Positions 1 to 9,697 of a stretch of DNA of 64,000 bases are shown here, one piece after another. The stretch's first letter is position 1; the number at the start of each line of letters is the position of its first letter. Under the pieces are notes generated by a model. That model worked only from the letters and a program-made list of their open reading frames with translations, had not been told where the DNA came from and did not search any database. Origin of the DNA: Pedobacter sp. PLR (GTDB lineage: Bacteria > Bacteroidota > Bacteroidia > Sphingobacteriales > Sphingobacteriaceae); the NCBI RefSeq assembly GCF_026239675.1, contig NZ_JAPIVQ010000012.1, positions 62,001 to 126,000 on the forward strand, written 5' to 3'. A program made the translations under genes and the position numbers.

Positions 1-2
1 TT

Positions 3-341
3 GGTGCTAATCACCTGCCTAAAGGAGAGAGTTTAATGGAAGTATTTGATATTGGTAACCTGGTTTCCAATATTGAAGAGGCAAATTACCGGAAGTCATT
101 ACACATTATGCTCATCGGAAAGCAAAAAGGTGAAACATTGGCTGATTTAGATCAATTTAAATCTTTCTTAACCGTCGTTAAAGATGACAATTGGTATGCT
201 TATGATTTAAGACCATTAAAACAAGCAATCTCTAAAAAGAAGCTTAAAGTAGAGGATTTGGCGCTGGAAAGAATTATAAAAGGTTACGACTATTTGGTTT
301 TCATTCCTGAGCTTACTAAAGCCACAGATAGGGGGAAATAA
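3..341 (+). CDS. C-terminal part of an unidentified protein, cut by the window edge
   Basis: The reading frame is open from base 3, so an ATG at 36 that looks like a start (preceded by AAGGAGAG) may only be internal. The residues upstream of it (GANHLPKGESL) read like ordinary protein, which favours a longer gene that begins outside the window. The visible piece is soluble, lysine-rich, with no signal peptide or membrane segment. The ending, with a FIPELTKAT-like stretch, is faintly reminiscent of the C-termini of erythromycin-esterase/ChaN-like proteins, but I cannot confirm this and assign no function. A strong terminator follows 34 bases after the stop. Confidence 0.6.
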   Translation, partial: GANHLPKGESLMEVFDIGNLVSNIEEANYRKSLHIMLIGKQKGETLADLDQFKSFLTVVKDDNWYAYDLRPLKQAISKKKLKVEDLALERIIKGYDYLVFIPELTKATDRGK

Positions 342-374
342 GTCAATTCATTTTACGGACAACACCATGGCTAA

Positions 375-416
375 GAGAGGCTGTATCATTGATGAAAAAT
401 GATCAGCCTCTTTTTT
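375..416 (+). terminator. Rho-independent terminator after the left-edge gene
   Basis: The arms GAGGCTG (377-383) and CAGCCTC (404-410) pair perfectly, and the stem continues inward with ATCATT against AATGAT. A run of six T follows at 411-416. It ends the partial gene at the left edge and insulates the downstream SusC unit. Confidence 0.85.
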
Positions 417-923
417 ATGATTTATAATTTAACTTTTCAGATTCTCTGAATCTTTTTTTTAAAAAATCGAAAAAAGCCCTTTTCCCAGCCTGTTTTTTTC
501 CTGACATTTTGTGCTATTACCAATAATCCCCATCCTATTTCGACTTTTTCCTTCCCGGGAAGCATGAACCGCCAGGATTATTTTCGGCTGAAGTTTTCTT
601 TTTAATTAAACTCAACAGATGTACTTTACTTCAACAAAAGGTTTTATTATTGATAAAAGGTGTTAAAATCTCTTTACAGGAGTACTAAAACCTGACTAAA
701 AACTATAGCCTCCGGGGCCAGATCACAACAAATAAGTATAAAATACCGATTTTAATTAACATATCAAAATAAATGACGGCAAGAGCAGTCATTTACAAAG
801 TTTTATACTTTTTTAATATGTCACAGTAATGTCATTTAAGAGTTTTAGAAATAATATCTGAATTTCTTAACTTTTAAACTGATTATCTTCAAGTATTATT
901 AACTAACCTAAATTTTCTATTTT
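417..923. other. Long AT-rich intergenic region upstream of the SusC gene
   Basis: About 500 bases without a credible gene on either strand. It is AT-rich with several homopolymer runs. A small inverted repeat (AAATGAC / GTCATTT, about 773-796) lies about 130 bases before the SusC start. It should hold the promoter and leader of the SusC-SusD-lipoprotein unit, but I do not see a convincing Bacteroidota -33/-7 pair and make no promoter call. Confidence 0.5.
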
Positions 924-3900
924 ATGAAAAAACTTTTACAAAGTTTGCTCATTCTGATGTTTATCACAGGCACTGTGATGGCACAGAATCGAACAATCAC
1001 TGGTACGGTTACAGATAAGGAAGACGGAACTCCGCTTCCCGGGGTAACTGTCCGGATGGTAGGGACCAAGATTGGTACCCAAACTGCGGCAAATGGTAAA
1101 TATTCATTGAGTATACCTACAGGTAATGCTCAATTAGAGTTCTCTTACCTGGGATATATCTCCCAAACCATTAACCTGGCTTCTTCCAATGTGGTGAATG
1201 CTTCTTTAGTTATTGACTCTAAACAATTAAATGAGGTAGTCGTTACTTCCTTTGGTGTTCAGAAGCAGGCGAGATCAATAGGATCAAGTATTGGAAAGTT
1301 AACCAATGATCAGATTACTCAGGTTGCTGAGCCCGATTTATTGAAAAGTATGCAAGGGAAAGTGGCCGGGGTAGATATCCGCGCTTCCCAGGGTACTCCA
1401 GGTTCTGCAACACGTATTCAGTTGAGGGGTAATACTTCATTTACCGGCGACACACAACCTTTGATCGTTGTGGATGGGATACCTTACAGTAATGATCAGG
1501 TAACGACATCCAGTCAGCTTGGTGGTGGTGGTGCTTATGGAAGTGGTCTTGGTAATCTTGATCAGAATGACATTGCTTCCATGCAGATCCTTAAAGGGTC
1601 CGGAGCTGCTGCATTATATGGATCACGTGCCTCAAATGGGGTGATCCTGATTACTACTAAAAGTGGAAGTGCTTCAAGGAGCAATAAGGGAATGGAGATT
1701 AACTTCAAAAGTTCCGCATCCCTGGAGCAGATTGCCGCTTTACCAGATCTTCAAAATAGCTTTGGTACAGGATCTTACGGCAACTACTCTGCTTCAAACG
1801 GTTCATGGGGACCTAAATTTGGAGGAGCATTAACCACTATTCCTGCATGGCCCGCTTACCTGGCTGCGTATCCTGAATTATTCCCTGATAAAACCGTTCC
1901 ATACCAGGCCCATCCGGATAACGTAAAAAGCTTATTTAAAAACGGATATGTGTTTGAGAACTCTATCAGTTTTAACGGAGGTGATGAAAAAACTGCATTC
2001 GTTGTGACAGCCTCACAGTTAAACCAAACAGGTTATGTGACGAATTCTTCTTATGACCGTTCCAATATTTCCGTAGGGGGAAGTTCAAAATTATCTATGG
2101 GCATCAATGTCCGTGGTAATTTAAGTTATAGCCGTTCTACTCAGGACGGTGGCTATTTTGGAGAAACTCAGAATGGTGCTCCTTCTTTGTTTTCGCGTTC
2201 CCTGTTTTTGGGGCGTAACTGGGATTTGACGCTCCCTTTTGAAGATAAAAATGGCAATAGTATCATTTATGCCGGTGCAGGTCAATTTGACAACCCGAAA
2301 TGGTCGGCTAAATACAATACGACAAATACTGCTGAAGAAAGATTTATTGCGAACATGAAAGTCGATAAGGATCTGACGAAATGGGCAAACCTTTCCTTCG
2401 CCCTGGGAACTAACGTAAATACGCTGGGTCGTAGAGAGGTGATTGAGATCAGTTCAAGAGCTGCCGAGGGTTTAGGTCGCTTAACAGTAGATGACTATCG
2501 CAAGCAGGAAATTGAATCTACTACCCTATTAAACTTAACACCAAAATTTGAAGGTGATTTTAGTTTGACAGGATTGCTTGGTTTTAACTTTAACCAACGT
2601 ACCACTACCCGTATTGTGGATTTAGGAAATAAATTTATTGAACGTGGTATTCATAGTCTGAGAAATACTTCGCAACAAATATTTCTTGGCGATTCTTATG
2701 CCAGAAGAAGAATCTTTGGCCTTTTTGGAGAGGCTACTGTAGGTTATAAAAATTATGCTTTTATTACAGCGACCGGACGTAATGACTGGTCTTCTACTCT
2801 ACCGGTAAACAATAGAAGTTATTTTTACCCTGCAATTTCAGGCACATTAGTATTTACTGATGCTCTGGAGATCCAAAGCAGTATACTTGATTATGGTAAA
2901 TTACGAGCTAGTTATGCAAAAGTAGGTCGTGATGGAGATCCTTATGGTACAAGTAATGTGTTCTTATTTGGGACAAACTTCCTGGGTATACCTAATGCGG
3001 CCTTTAGTACTGTAGCGAACGATCCTAACCTGAAACCGGAATTCACCAAAGAGCTGGAGTTGGGTACTGAACTCAGCTTTTTCGACCAGCGGGTTAATCT
3101 GGACTTCGCTTACTACCGCAAAATTTCCACCAATCTGATTGTCCCTGTTCCGGTTCCAGCCAGTACAGGTTTCGACTTCTACAATACTAACCTTGGTGAG
3201 ATCAGTAATAAAGGTGTAGAGATTCAGCTGACTGCTGTTCCGGTGAGAACGAAGGATTTGAAATGGGCCCTAACAGCTGCATTTACTCACAATAAAAATA
3301 TAGTTGAAAAATTGAGAGAAGGTGTAACCAGGGTTGACCTTGCAGGTACTGCTGCTTCTACTGGTTATTCTGTATATGCAGAAGCAGGTATGCCTTATGG
3401 TTATATCAGAGGAACAACCAGTGCGCGTGATTCCGATGGAAATCTGTTAATTGACCCTGGAACAGGCGCATTAATTGATAATATTGAGCAAAGCTTTATT
3501 GGAGATCCAAACCCTAAATTTAAATTGGGCGTAACCAATTCTGTCACCTATAAAGGAATTACCTTAACGGCATTGGTTGATTATACCAAAGGTGGAAGTG
3601 TTTACTCTACAACGATCCAAAATGAGTTAGGTCGTGGTACTGGAAAAATCACTGAAGACAGAGAAACCACCTGGGTTATTCCTGGAGTTTATGGTGATCC
3701 AAATACTTATCTGCCAATTCTAGATGCCAATGGCAATAAAATTCAAAACATCACAAGACTGACAACCAACGATTTATATTTTAACGGAGGTGGAGCGTCA
3801 ACATTTGCAACTAATGGTGCTCATGAATGGAGTGTTTATGATGCAACCGTAATTAAATTAAGAGAAGTTAGCCTGGGCTATACCCTACCAAAGAAACTGT

Positions 3901-4097
3901 TTGCTAAAACGCCGATCAGTGCACTGCGGGTAAGTGTTACCGGAAGGAATTTATGGTTCTATGCACCTAACACCCCTAAGGGAACTAATTTCGACCCTGA
4001 GACCAACAGTTTTGGAGCTACAAATATCCAGGGTATAGAGTTATCAACTGCTCCGACAGTGAAACGTTATGGGATTAATCTTAATGTAACTTTTTAA
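924..4097 (+). CDS. SusC/RagA-family TonB-linked outer membrane transporter
   Basis: A 1057-residue outer membrane transporter of the SusC family, which imports oligosaccharides or peptides with a partner SusD lipoprotein using TonB energy. It begins with a signal peptide ending near VMAQ (residue 21). A carboxypeptidase-regulatory-like beta domain follows (about 22-100; GTVTDKEDGTPLPGVTVRM). Next comes the plug (about 105-250; LNEVVVTSFG, LRGNTSF, PLIVVDGIPY, ASNGVILITTKSG) and then the beta-barrel, ending in a typical aromatic terminus (NLNVTF). There is no STN domain, so it is not expected to signal to a FecR protein, and none is nearby. The SusD gene starts 10 bases after the stop. The substrate cannot be deduced; no glycosidase or protease is adjacent. 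Confidence 0.95.
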   Translation: MKKLLQSLLILMFITGTVMAQNRTITGTVTDKEDGTPLPGVTVRMVGTKIGTQTAANGKYSLSIPTGNAQLEFSYLGYISQTINLASSNVVNASLVIDSKQLNEVVVTSFGVQKQARSIGSSIGKLTNDQITQVAEPDLLKSMQGKVAGVDIRASQGTPGSATRIQLRGNTSFTGDTQPLIVVDGIPYSNDQVTTSSQLGGGGAYGSGLGNLDQNDIASMQILKGSGAAALYGSRASNGVILITTKSGSASRSNKGMEINFKSSASLEQIAALPDLQNSFGTGSYGNYSASNGSWGPKFGGALTTIPAWPAYLAAYPELFPDKTVPYQAHPDNVKSLFKNGYVFENSISFNGGDEKTAFVVTASQLNQTGYVTNSSYDRSNISVGGSSKLSMGINVRGNLSYSRSTQDGGYFGETQNGAPSLFSRSLFLGRNWDLTLPFEDKNGNSIIYAGAGQFDNPKWSAKYNTTNTAEERFIANMKVDKDLTKWANLSFALGTNVNTLGRREVIEISSRAAEGLGRLTVDDYRKQEIESTTLLNLTPKFEGDFSLTGLLGFNFNQRTTTRIVDLGNKFIERGIHSLRNTSQQIFLGDSYARRRIFGLFGEATVGYKNYAFITATGRNDWSSTLPVNNRSYFYPAISGTLVFTDALEIQSSILDYGKLRASYAKVGRDGDPYGTSNVFLFGTNFLGIPNAAFSTVANDPNLKPEFTKELELGTELSFFDQRVNLDFAYYRKISTNLIVPVPVPASTGFDFYNTNLGEISNKGVEIQLTAVPVRTKDLKWALTAAFTHNKNIVEKLREGVTRVDLAGTAASTGYSVYAEAGMPYGYIRGTTSARDSDGNLLIDPGTGALIDNIEQSFIGDPNPKFKLGVTNSVTYKGITLTALVDYTKGGSVYSTTIQNELGRGTGKITEDRETTWVIPGVYGDPNTYLPILDANGNKIQNITRLTTNDLYFNGGGASTFATNGAHEWSVYDATVIKLREVSLGYTLPKKLFAKTPISALRVSVTGRNLWFYAPNTPKGTNFDPETNSFGATNIQGIELSTAPTVKRYGINLNVTF

Positions 4098-4107
4098 AAA
4101 ATTCGAT

Positions 4108-5772
4108 ATGATACGTAAATTAAAATATTTAATACCTGTTGTATTGCTGATTATTTCCTGCAAAAAGCAACTTGATATTAATACCGATCCATATAACCCC
4201 AGCACAGTATCTATTCCTAAATTGTTGCCTGCGGTTCAATTAAATCTGGGAGTTAACCTTGCTACCTCAAGTGGCATATCACAAGTCCTGGAAGTTTACA
4301 TGCACCGCCTGGTGGTGAGAGAAGATCCCAATGGCTATCTGGCCACAGGTATAGACTTTAACATCATCAACAGCTGGTCAGGGATGTATAAATCTTTTGC
4401 CAATATGGATTTCATTATCCAGGAAGGAACAACCCAGGGTAACCTTAAATATGTAGGTATCGCACAAGTTCTGAAAGCTTATGGATACAGCCAGATGGTT
4501 GATATTTATGGCGATATTCCTTACTCAGAGGCGAATAAACTGGTAAATGGAGGGGTCCTTAACGCCAAATTTGATAAAGGTTCCGAAATCTATCCTCAGT
4601 TAATCACTTTGTTAGACAATGGGATTGCTAATTTGAATGCACCGGCGGCAAATTTGCTTGTTCCCGGAACAGATGATGTGATCTACAAAGGAAATATTGC
4701 AAAGTGGGTAAAAGCAGCGAATACCATCAAGCTTAAGTTGCTGCTACAGCAAAGACTTATCAAAAACGTTGCTGCAGATGTTAATGCTTTGATTACAGCA
4801 AATAACCTGATCAGTAAAACTGATGAAAGCTTTTTACTGCCTTTTGGTCCAAATGGTGCAACTGACGACCGTAATCCTGGTTTCGGTGATTACTTTGCTC
4901 CCCAAAGATCACAATATCAAAGTCCATGGTTTTATGAAATCTTAAAAGGATATAATCCTAATATTTATACCGGGATTGTAGATCCCCGTGTTCCTTATTA
5001 TTTCTATAATCAACTGAGTGTTACCACCGCTACACCGAATCCAACTGAATACAGAGATGACACCTTCCTGTCGATCTATTTTGGTTCTACCGGACCTAAT
5101 GCAGGTCAGTCGCAACAGAATTACATGACCGTATTTGGGATTTACCCTGTAGGCGGCAGGTATGACGATGGTGGTGCCCAGGTGGTTTCTTCTGCCAGTG
5201 GAACCGGTGCTGCCCCCTACCGTTTTATTACCTATGCTGATGTATTGTATATGAAAGCCGAGTTGATGAAAACTGGTGTGATTGCCGGAGATGCAAAAGC
5301 GACACTCTCAGCAGCCATTCAGGAGTCCTTTAAACAGGTTGATTATGTGATCACTACTTATGTGAAACCTACTCAGACAGTACCTGCTGTTTCTGGTACA
5401 ACTGCAGCAACGGATTACCTCAATTTGGTGCTTCTTGCTTACGATACCAATCCAAATCAACAGCTGGAATCGATCATGACCCAAAAATGGATCTCAAGCT
5501 ATGGAAGTGCGGTAGATGCTTACACTGATTATAGAAGAACAGGCTTCCCTGTTTTATTTGATCCATCTAATCCAGCTATGGCTCCGGGGGGTAAAGCTCA
5601 GCCACCTGTTAATGGAAATCCATTCCTTGCCTTACAGCCTGCGGTAGATGTGAAAGTATCGAAAAAATATCCGTTGAGCATACCCTGGTCAAGTACTGAG
5701 ATTTCAACTAATGGCAGTGCTCCAGCCCAAAAAACAGATCCGTCAACCTATAAACCATTCTGGTTGCCATAA
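4108..5772 (+). CDS. SusD/RagB-like outer membrane lipoprotein (SusD-like_2 type)
   Basis: A 554-residue surface lipoprotein that acts as the lid and substrate-binding partner of the upstream SusC. The N-terminus is a lipoprotein signal with the lipobox IISC and acylated Cys at about residue 18. The opening KQLDINTDPYNPSTVS and the helical TPR-like body (YGYSQMVDIYGDIPYSEA) are typical of the SusD-like_2 branch, which commonly pairs with SusC proteins lacking an STN domain. It ends with the usual KTDPSTYKPFWLP-type tail. Same operon as SusC, with 10 bases between them. The substrate is unknown. Confidence 0.93.
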   Translation: MIRKLKYLIPVVLLIISCKKQLDINTDPYNPSTVSIPKLLPAVQLNLGVNLATSSGISQVLEVYMHRLVVREDPNGYLATGIDFNIINSWSGMYKSFANMDFIIQEGTTQGNLKYVGIAQVLKAYGYSQMVDIYGDIPYSEANKLVNGGVLNAKFDKGSEIYPQLITLLDNGIANLNAPAANLLVPGTDDVIYKGNIAKWVKAANTIKLKLLLQQRLIKNVAADVNALITANNLISKTDESFLLPFGPNGATDDRNPGFGDYFAPQRSQYQSPWFYEILKGYNPNIYTGIVDPRVPYYFYNQLSVTTATPNPTEYRDDTFLSIYFGSTGPNAGQSQQNYMTVFGIYPVGGRYDDGGAQVVSSASGTGAAPYRFITYADVLYMKAELMKTGVIAGDAKATLSAAIQESFKQVDYVITTYVKPTQTVPAVSGTTAATDYLNLVLLAYDTNPNQQLESIMTQKWISSYGSAVDAYTDYRRTGFPVLFDPSNPAMAPGGKAQPPVNGNPFLALQPAVDVKVSKKYPLSIPWSSTEISTNGSAPAQKTDPSTYKPFWLP

Positions 5773-5796
5773 AGACTAATATTTAAATCATTCGAT

Positions 5797-6666
5797 ATGA
5801 AAAAGAATATCATATATATATTTATTGCATTGCTTCTTATAGGAGGATGTCGTAAAGAAGATAACCCTAGAATTCCTAAACTGGACAGGGTACCATTGCC
5901 ACTGATTACCGTCGATAAAACAGGAGATCAAGTGATCTCTCAATCAGATCCGGACGCATTTGTTGGAAAGTTTGTAGTAGGACTATACTATCCTGATGAC
6001 ATTAAACCGACAAAATTTGATGTTGTGGTGATTAAAAATGGAAATACAGCTGTTGTAAAAACGGTTCAGGCGGATGTAACTACTTTTCCTGCTACTGTTT
6101 CCCTGACAGGGGTCGCAATTAAAGCTTTATTTGGTGTTTCCTCTGTTTTGGGCGATAGCTATACCATTGGTGTGAACATATTTGCAAATGGAAAGGTCTA
6201 CCCTGCGTTTTCTGGCCTGGGTGAGACCAATAATGGAGGTATCCCGGCTTTAGCAGGTACAAGTACTACCATTCAATATGCGGCCGTTTGTAAATTTAAC
6301 ATGGCTGATTTTGGTGCTGTGGGCGCGAGTGTACCTTTTCTTGTGGTTAAAGATGGATGGGCCGATTACGCCGCTGGTCAGACTGTATCTTTAAAAATCA
6401 TTGATGCTACCCATATCTCATTTATATATGGAGCTGATAATCCTCAACCGATTGTGATTGCAGTAGATCCAACAGGAAATACGACCACTGTAGCCAAAGT
6501 AACTTATGGAAATTATGGTGCAGAGACTTTTACCGCAACATCTGTAGCTAATCATGCGGATAATTTTGTTGCTCCCTGTGATTTAACCTTTAGTGTAAGG
6601 CTAGCTCATAACGGTTCGATCAATGGCGCATATGGCAGTTATACGATTTCGTTTAAAAAGAAGTAA
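5797..6666 (+). CDS. Lipoprotein, third gene of the SusC-SusD unit
   Basis: A 289-residue predicted lipoprotein (lipobox LIGGC, Cys about residue 18; KEDN follows) with an otherwise beta-rich, Gly/Val/Thr-rich sequence. It starts 24 bases after SusD and precedes the operon terminator, so it is cotranscribed. Third-gene lipoproteins in such units are often surface glycan- or peptide-binding proteins. That role is inference here; I do not recognise a named domain. Confidence 0.85.
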   Translation: MKKNIIYIFIALLLIGGCRKEDNPRIPKLDRVPLPLITVDKTGDQVISQSDPDAFVGKFVVGLYYPDDIKPTKFDVVVIKNGNTAVVKTVQADVTTFPATVSLTGVAIKALFGVSSVLGDSYTIGVNIFANGKVYPAFSGLGETNNGGIPALAGTSTTIQYAAVCKFNMADFGAVGASVPFLVVKDGWADYAAGQTVSLKIIDATHISFIYGADNPQPIVIAVDPTGNTTTVAKVTYGNYGAETFTATSVANHADNFVAPCDLTFSVRLAHNGSINGAYGSYTISFKKK

Positions 6667-6692
6667 AACACTTATTTTTCTGCATTAAAAGC

Positions 6693-6727
6693 AAAGAGCC
6701 TGTAATCATGATTACAGGCTCTTTTTA
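6693..6727 (+). terminator. Terminator of the SusC-SusD-lipoprotein operon
   Basis: A perfect 12-bp stem, AGAGCCTGTAAT (6695-6706) against ATTACAGGCTCT (6711-6722), with a CATG loop and a following T run. Strong intrinsic terminator, 28 bases after the lipoprotein stop. Confidence 0.92.
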
Positions 6728-6911
6728 TATTTACATCTTTTATTATAAACTGATTCCAAATTATTTAAGGCGTTTTTTTTTGAATAAAACCAACACATAC
6801 ACCCCAAAAAAACACCCTAACAGACTCATTTACAGTACGATGATACAGATTCTAAATCTACTCTAATCTTCGGCTTATCCTATTCACATGCGCTGATTAT
6901 ATAATTGTAAT

Positions 6912-7937
6912 ATGAAAAAACCATATTTCAGCTATATATTCTGCTTCCTCACCTTCGCTTCCCTTTTGAGTTCCTGCCAATCCAACCAGGCAGACCACAG
7001 TGGAAAGACCTACCCAATCGTTGCAGTTGACGCCTCCGGAGATACCATCCGCCTTACAAAACCTGCTCAAAGAGTAGTTTCCCTCGTACCGGCGGCCCTC
7101 GATGCGCTTTATATGCTTCATGCCGATAGTGCTATTGTTGGGATTCCGAACCGCATTTACACCGACCCTAATGTATATCCTTACTTTTCAAAAATTGATG
7201 TCCGTATTAAAGAGAAGCTGATTCCCACTCCTACTATCACAGAGAGCGGCCTGAGCATGGAAACCATCATCAAGTTAAACCCTGATCTGGTCATCATACC
7301 ATCCAACAATACAGACGCCATCCAGATGCTGAAAGAACTGGGGATTGCCGTATTTGGTATCAGCACTCAAAACTTCGGAGAACTCAACCTGGAGGTGCTT
7401 AACCTTGGCATCTTACTTGGAAAAGAAGCCAGGGCTAAAGAATTGATCGCCTTCAGTCAGGATAAAATCCAGGACCTTAAAGAACTAAACAAAGACATTA
7501 CCAATAAGAAAACCATTTACTACGCCTGGTCCGGTGGACGTATTTACTCTACTACAGGCCGAAAAGGACTGATCAACGATTGTTTTGAAATGGCCGGACT
7601 TGAAAATGCCTGTCCATATGAGATTGATGCACCCAACATATCTCCGGAAACACTCATCAGCTGGAATCCAGATATTATGTTGCTTTGGAATACCCCTGAA
7701 AGTGTTTTATATGACAAAAAGGAACTCTCTTCGCTTGATGCACTGAAAGAAAAACGAGTGTTCAATCTTAGTCCGCCATTTCTATACGACCCACATACCC
7801 TCAAAATTGTACTGGCTTCCATTGCCATACATCATTACAGTTACCCAACGGCCGCTGCCAATAACCTTAGCGTGGAGCAGCTGGAGATTCTCTCTGCCTT
7901 ATATGGTCCGGAAAAAGCTAAACTAATCTTACAATAA
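6912..7937 (+). CDS. Metal-chelate ABC transporter substrate-binding lipoprotein (FecB/BtuF type)
   Basis: A 341-residue periplasm-facing lipoprotein (lipobox LLSSC, Cys about 22) of the class III binding-protein fold used for siderophores, haem, cobalamin and nickel chelates. The first lobe contains PAQRVVSLVPAALDALYML and the second contains LNPDLVIIPSNN and SWNPDIMLLW, with a long linking helix. It is the first gene of a tight operon: its TAA shares one base with the permease ATG. The ligand cannot be read from sequence. The convergent urease operon makes nickel-chelate a reasonable hypothesis; iron-siderophore is the default alternative. No cobalamin riboswitch is visible upstream. Confidence 0.9.
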   Translation: MKKPYFSYIFCFLTFASLLSSCQSNQADHSGKTYPIVAVDASGDTIRLTKPAQRVVSLVPAALDALYMLHADSAIVGIPNRIYTDPNVYPYFSKIDVRIKEKLIPTPTITESGLSMETIIKLNPDLVIIPSNNTDAIQMLKELGIAVFGISTQNFGELNLEVLNLGILLGKEARAKELIAFSQDKIQDLKELNKDITNKKTIYYAWSGGRIYSTTGRKGLINDCFEMAGLENACPYEIDAPNISPETLISWNPDIMLLWNTPESVLYDKKELSSLDALKEKRVFNLSPPFLYDPHTLKIVLASIAIHHYSYPTAAANNLSVEQLEILSALYGPEKAKLILQ

Positions 7938-8929
7938 TGCGTCGTATACTAACCAATTTCATCATTTACGGGCTACCGCTTCCTGTAATTATCATTTCAT
8001 TACTGATTGGCTCATCCGACAACATTGGCATAACTGCTTTTTGGGATTGGATCAGGAGCCTTGTAGACAGCAGTCATCCAAGTCCAATGGTTGTTGAAAA
8101 CGTCATTTACAATATCCGTTTGCCCAGAGCATTGATGACGTTTCTTGTTGGCGCGGCCTTAGCTACGGCTGGTGGTGTGCTACAGGCGATCTTTAGAAAC
8201 CCGCTCGTAGATCCGTTTATTCTGGGGATATCTTCAGGTGCCGCATTCGGTGCTTCGCTCGCCATATTAGTACCCTTATTGTCTATTCATATTTCTGCAT
8301 TTATTTTCGGGGCCGCTGCCGTTTCCCTGACTTACATCTTTGGGTACACTAAAAATTCCTCTTCGATCACTATTATCCTGGCGGGGATGATTGTATCTGG
8401 TTTATTTTCCGCCAGTCTTGCCCTGGTTCAGTACCTGAGTGATCCTTTCAAATTGCAGGCGATCATCCAATGGACCATGGGAAGTCTGCACCTGAGCTCC
8501 TGGCATAAAGTCCAGCAAAGCGTCCTTCCGATATCCCTTGGACTGCTCGGCTTGTATTTAATCCGCTGGAAACTCAACCTTTTATCTCTGGGAGATGATG
8601 AGGCGAGAGCGGTGGGTGTCAATCCTGGTACCATCAAAATCATTGCGGTTTTACTGGCAACTATCGTTACGGCGGTCGCCGTGGCGAGTGCAGGTATCAT
8701 CAGTCTGTATGGCCTTTTTGTACCACACATTACCCGCATGCTCGTTGGTGCGAGTAACACCAAAACCACGCCTGCAAACATCTTCTTCGGCGGTACCTTC
8801 CTCCTGATCATAGACAATTTTTGCCGGACGGTTTTCCCTTACGAAATTCCGATTGGAATCTTTACGATGATCATCGGTGCACCCTTTTTTATATTCCTTA
8901 TCAAGAAACGAAAAATCAACTGGTCATGA
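7937..8929 (+). CDS. FecCD-family ABC transporter permease
   Basis: A 330-residue polytopic inner membrane permease of the FecCD/BtuC family, which forms a homodimer to pass metal chelates. About ten hydrophobic segments are visible. Family signatures are RLPRALMTFLVGAALATAGG, NPLVDPFILGISSGAAFG and the cytoplasmic coupling region GDDEARAVGVNPG, followed by GLFVPHITRMLVG. Its start overlaps the binding-protein stop by one base and its TGA overlaps the ATPase ATG (ATGA), so the three genes are translationally coupled. A single permease gene implies a homodimeric channel. Confidence 0.95.
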   Translation: MRRILTNFIIYGLPLPVIIISLLIGSSDNIGITAFWDWIRSLVDSSHPSPMVVENVIYNIRLPRALMTFLVGAALATAGGVLQAIFRNPLVDPFILGISSGAAFGASLAILVPLLSIHISAFIFGAAAVSLTYIFGYTKNSSSITIILAGMIVSGLFSASLALVQYLSDPFKLQAIIQWTMGSLHLSSWHKVQQSVLPISLGLLGLYLIRWKLNLLSLGDDEARAVGVNPGTIKIIAVLLATIVTAVAVASAGIISLYGLFVPHITRMLVGASNTKTTPANIFFGGTFLLIIDNFCRTVFPYEIPIGIFTMIIGAPFFIFLIKKRKINWS

Positions 8930-9696
8930 GTGTAGCTGCGATAAACATAGAAAATTTGTCCTATTCCATACAAGGACGAACGATACTGGATAACGTTTCC
9001 CTGTCCCTGGCTGCCGACCAGTTTAGCGTCATACTAGGCAGGAATGGCTGTGGGAAATCTACCCTATTCAACCTGATTACTGGTAAGTACCCCTATTCCT
9101 CAGGCCAAATTGACCTCCTGGGAAACGAACGCTCCGGCATTCCACAAAAGAGCCTGGCGAGAACCATTGGATTCCTTCCTCAGTTTCACCAAAGTGTCTT
9201 TCCGTTTTCAGTCTATGATGTCATCCTCACCGGAAGAGCTGCTTTTTACAGATTTGGCCCTTCCCGGAACGATCATGAAATCGTGGAGCAAACACTCGAA
9301 AACATGGGGATAGCACACCTGAAAGACAAATCTTATACTGATCTCTCCGGAGGAGAGCGCCAATTGGTATTGATCAGTCGCGTGATGGCCCAGGGACCAG
9401 AAATCCTGGTGCTCGACGAGCCTACCAATCATTTGGACCTTCATTTCCAAACCCTGGTTTTAGAAAAACTAAAGACTTATTCCCGCAGCGGTCATACCGT
9501 CATCTGTATCATGCACGATCCGAATATGGCCAGCATCTACGCGGACCATACTTATTTCATCAAAAACCAGAAGGCCTATGACAGCAGGTTATTGAAAGCT
9601 GAAGACCTTTCGGCAAACATCTATGAAGACCTCTACGATACCCCATTGATGCAAATTCAGGTGAAAGACAAAACCATTATTATTCCACAATTTTAA
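8926..9696 (+). CDS. ABC transporter ATP-binding protein (FecE/BtuD type)
   Basis: A 256-residue ATPase powering the FecCD permease. It has a Walker A GRNGCGKST, a Q-loop (GFLPQF), the ABC signature LSGGERQLV, a Walker B ILVLDEPTNHLD and a switch His (CIMHD). I chose the ATG at 8926 (MSVAAINIENLSY) because it overlaps the permease stop as ATGA. A longer in-frame ORF starts at 8821, but its extra 35 residues lie entirely inside the permease gene and do not resemble the family. Confidence 0.95.
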   Translation: MSVAAINIENLSYSIQGRTILDNVSLSLAADQFSVILGRNGCGKSTLFNLITGKYPYSSGQIDLLGNERSGIPQKSLARTIGFLPQFHQSVFPFSVYDVILTGRAAFYRFGPSRNDHEIVEQTLENMGIAHLKDKSYTDLSGGERQLVLISRVMAQGPEILVLDEPTNHLDLHFQTLVLEKLKTYSRSGHTVICIMHDPNMASIYADHTYFIKNQKAYDSRLLKAEDLSANIYEDLYDTPLMQIQVKDKTIIIPQF

Positions 9697-9697
9697 C

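Noticed and set aside
6728..6911. Possible cobalamin or nickel riboswitch before the FecB-type gene
   Set aside because: No B12-box or NiCo-type four-way junction pattern was recognisable in the short AT-rich leader.
8428..8817. Opposite-strand 129-codon ORF within the permease gene
   Set aside because: Antisense shadow of a strongly conserved coding frame, with no family features of its own.
8821..8925. Longer N-terminus for the ABC ATPase
   Set aside because: It lies entirely within the permease gene and does not match the family; the ATGA overlap at 8926 gives a better start.
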